From contig MPNM01000001.1 in assembly GCA_002239025.1 (NCBI GenBank), forward strand, positions 62,001 through 126,000: a DNA stretch of 64,000 nucleotides, given 5' to 3'. This DNA comes from Chloroflexi bacterium bin125. Lineage in GTDB: Bacteria > Chloroflexota > Dehalococcoidia > Bin125. This document shows positions 63,725 through 64,000 of the stretch, piece after piece. Position 1 is the first letter of the stretch. Each line of letters begins with the position of its first letter. Below the pieces are notes generated by a model that was given only the letters and a program-made list of their open reading frames with translations, was not told where the DNA came from and made no database searches. Both the position numbers and the translations under genes were made by a program.

Positions 63725-64000
63725 CGAGCGGCCTCGGCCGACTGAGAAGCTGACAATCTCTCCAAGCGGGTTACTCAAGATTGCGGAGAGGGGTTACGAC
63801 CTTGATGATGCCCAAGCCGTGCATGATCGCAGTCCAGCCTGGATTTGGCAGGATGCCCGAGTACGCCGTGATGAGTTAGGACGGTGGGATGCGCGACCGG
63901 CACGATGGAGGCTAATCGGGCGAGGACGAGGCGGAGAGATACTGGCTGTAATCATCGAGTGCCCGAACAGGATGGTACATCGGAGGTTGTCTCCATCTAC
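63717..64000 (+). CDS. Possible small toxin-like protein (cut by window edge)
   Basis: The track omits this frame because it runs off the right edge. From a GTG at 63717, overlapping the HAD stop by 8 bp, the frame is open for 94 codons to the end. MVDERPRPTEKLTISPSG is followed by a helix, IAERGYDLDDAQAV, and a strand part WRLIGRGRGGEILAVII. The order resembles BrnT/DUF4258-type toxins, but the match is by pattern only. Start and length are uncertain. Confidence 0.4.
   Translation, partial: MVDERPRPTEKLTISPSGLLKIAERGYDLDDAQAVHDRSPAWIWQDARVRRDELGRWDARPARWRLIGRGRGGEILAVIIECPNRMVHRRLSPS

Noticed and set aside
62876-63778. 300-residue minus-strand ORF ending in a poly-Ser run
   Set aside because: The Ser run is the reverse reading of the DEEL minisatellite; the HAD gene on the plus strand is real.

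Overview
This is a GC-rich bacterial chromosome segment of about 64 kb. It is densely coded, with many GTG starts and 4-base stop/start overlaps. The gene content suggests Chloroflexota, most plausibly a Dehalococcoidia/SAR202-like lineage; that placement is inference. It rests on a HrcA/CIRCE-controlled chaperone locus, expanded flavoprotein oxidoreductases (three luciferase-like, three group-D monooxygenase-like), a BKACE enzyme, a phosphotriesterase-like enzyme, CocE, a Tat-lipoprotein ABC binding protein, and a pyrG-transaldolase-rho neighbourhood. I see no rRNA, tRNA, transposase, prophage or CRISPR array.

Layout. 0-3.6 kb: CopD-like membrane protein (cut by the window edge), purA, DUF402 protein, Dam-type methylase. 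3.8-9.5 kb: MaoC hydratase and acyl-CoA dehydrogenase facing three tandem acyl-CoA-dehydrogenase-fold proteins that look like group-D flavin monooxygenases. 9.5-10.4 kb: Panacea-type antitoxin with a RelE/ParE-like toxin. 10.4-13.3 kb: CitE-like lyase, a degenerate paralogue, and an M16 peptidase. 13.4-19.1 kb: unknown protein, MoaD/ThiS-like protein, pyrG, membrane protein, transaldolase, rho. 19.3-28.5 kb: phosphotriesterase-like enzyme, two MmcQ/YjbR paralogues, a peptide-type ABC binding protein with two permeases but no ATPase, CocE hydrolase, degenerate MBL protein, retropepsin-like protein. 28.6-36.8 kb: a ketosynthase-fold protein without catalytic residues, then promoter-CIRCE-hrcA-grpE-dnaK, an inverted single-chain MNT-HEPN toxin-antitoxin gene, dnaJ and prmA. 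37-40 kb: atypical SDR, rsmE, M23 peptidase lipoprotein. 40-51.4 kb: two converging MoxR clusters, MoxR-DUF58-transglutaminase-like on the plus strand and MoxR-DUF58-BatD/BatA/BatBC-like on the minus strand. 51.5-59.1 kb: three luciferase-like oxidoreductases, BKACE, two PPOX-fold proteins, MFS transporter. 59.4-64 kb: hypothetical protein, proA, DUF3500 protein, two small acidic proteins, HAD hydrolase and the start of a possible toxin gene.

Non-coding structure. Nearly every longer intergenic gap holds one of several dispersed palindromic repeat families, called A to E here. Family A reads like CGTCATACCCGCGC...; family B is rich in CTCCCCC/GGGGGAG; C, D and E are other hairpin elements. 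Several copies are bounded by inverted repeats, like non-autonomous mobile elements. Two genes, dam and pyrG, have C-terminal tails encoded by these repeats. There is also a 25-bp tandem hairpin repeat before the transaldolase gene and a 12-bp in-frame coding minisatellite.

The main points for a second look are the fused MNT-HEPN protein inside the chaperone locus, four enzyme-fold proteins that have lost catalytic residues (ketosynthase, transglutaminase, SDR, MBL), the Panacea toxin-antitoxin pair, and the repeat families that shape protein ends.
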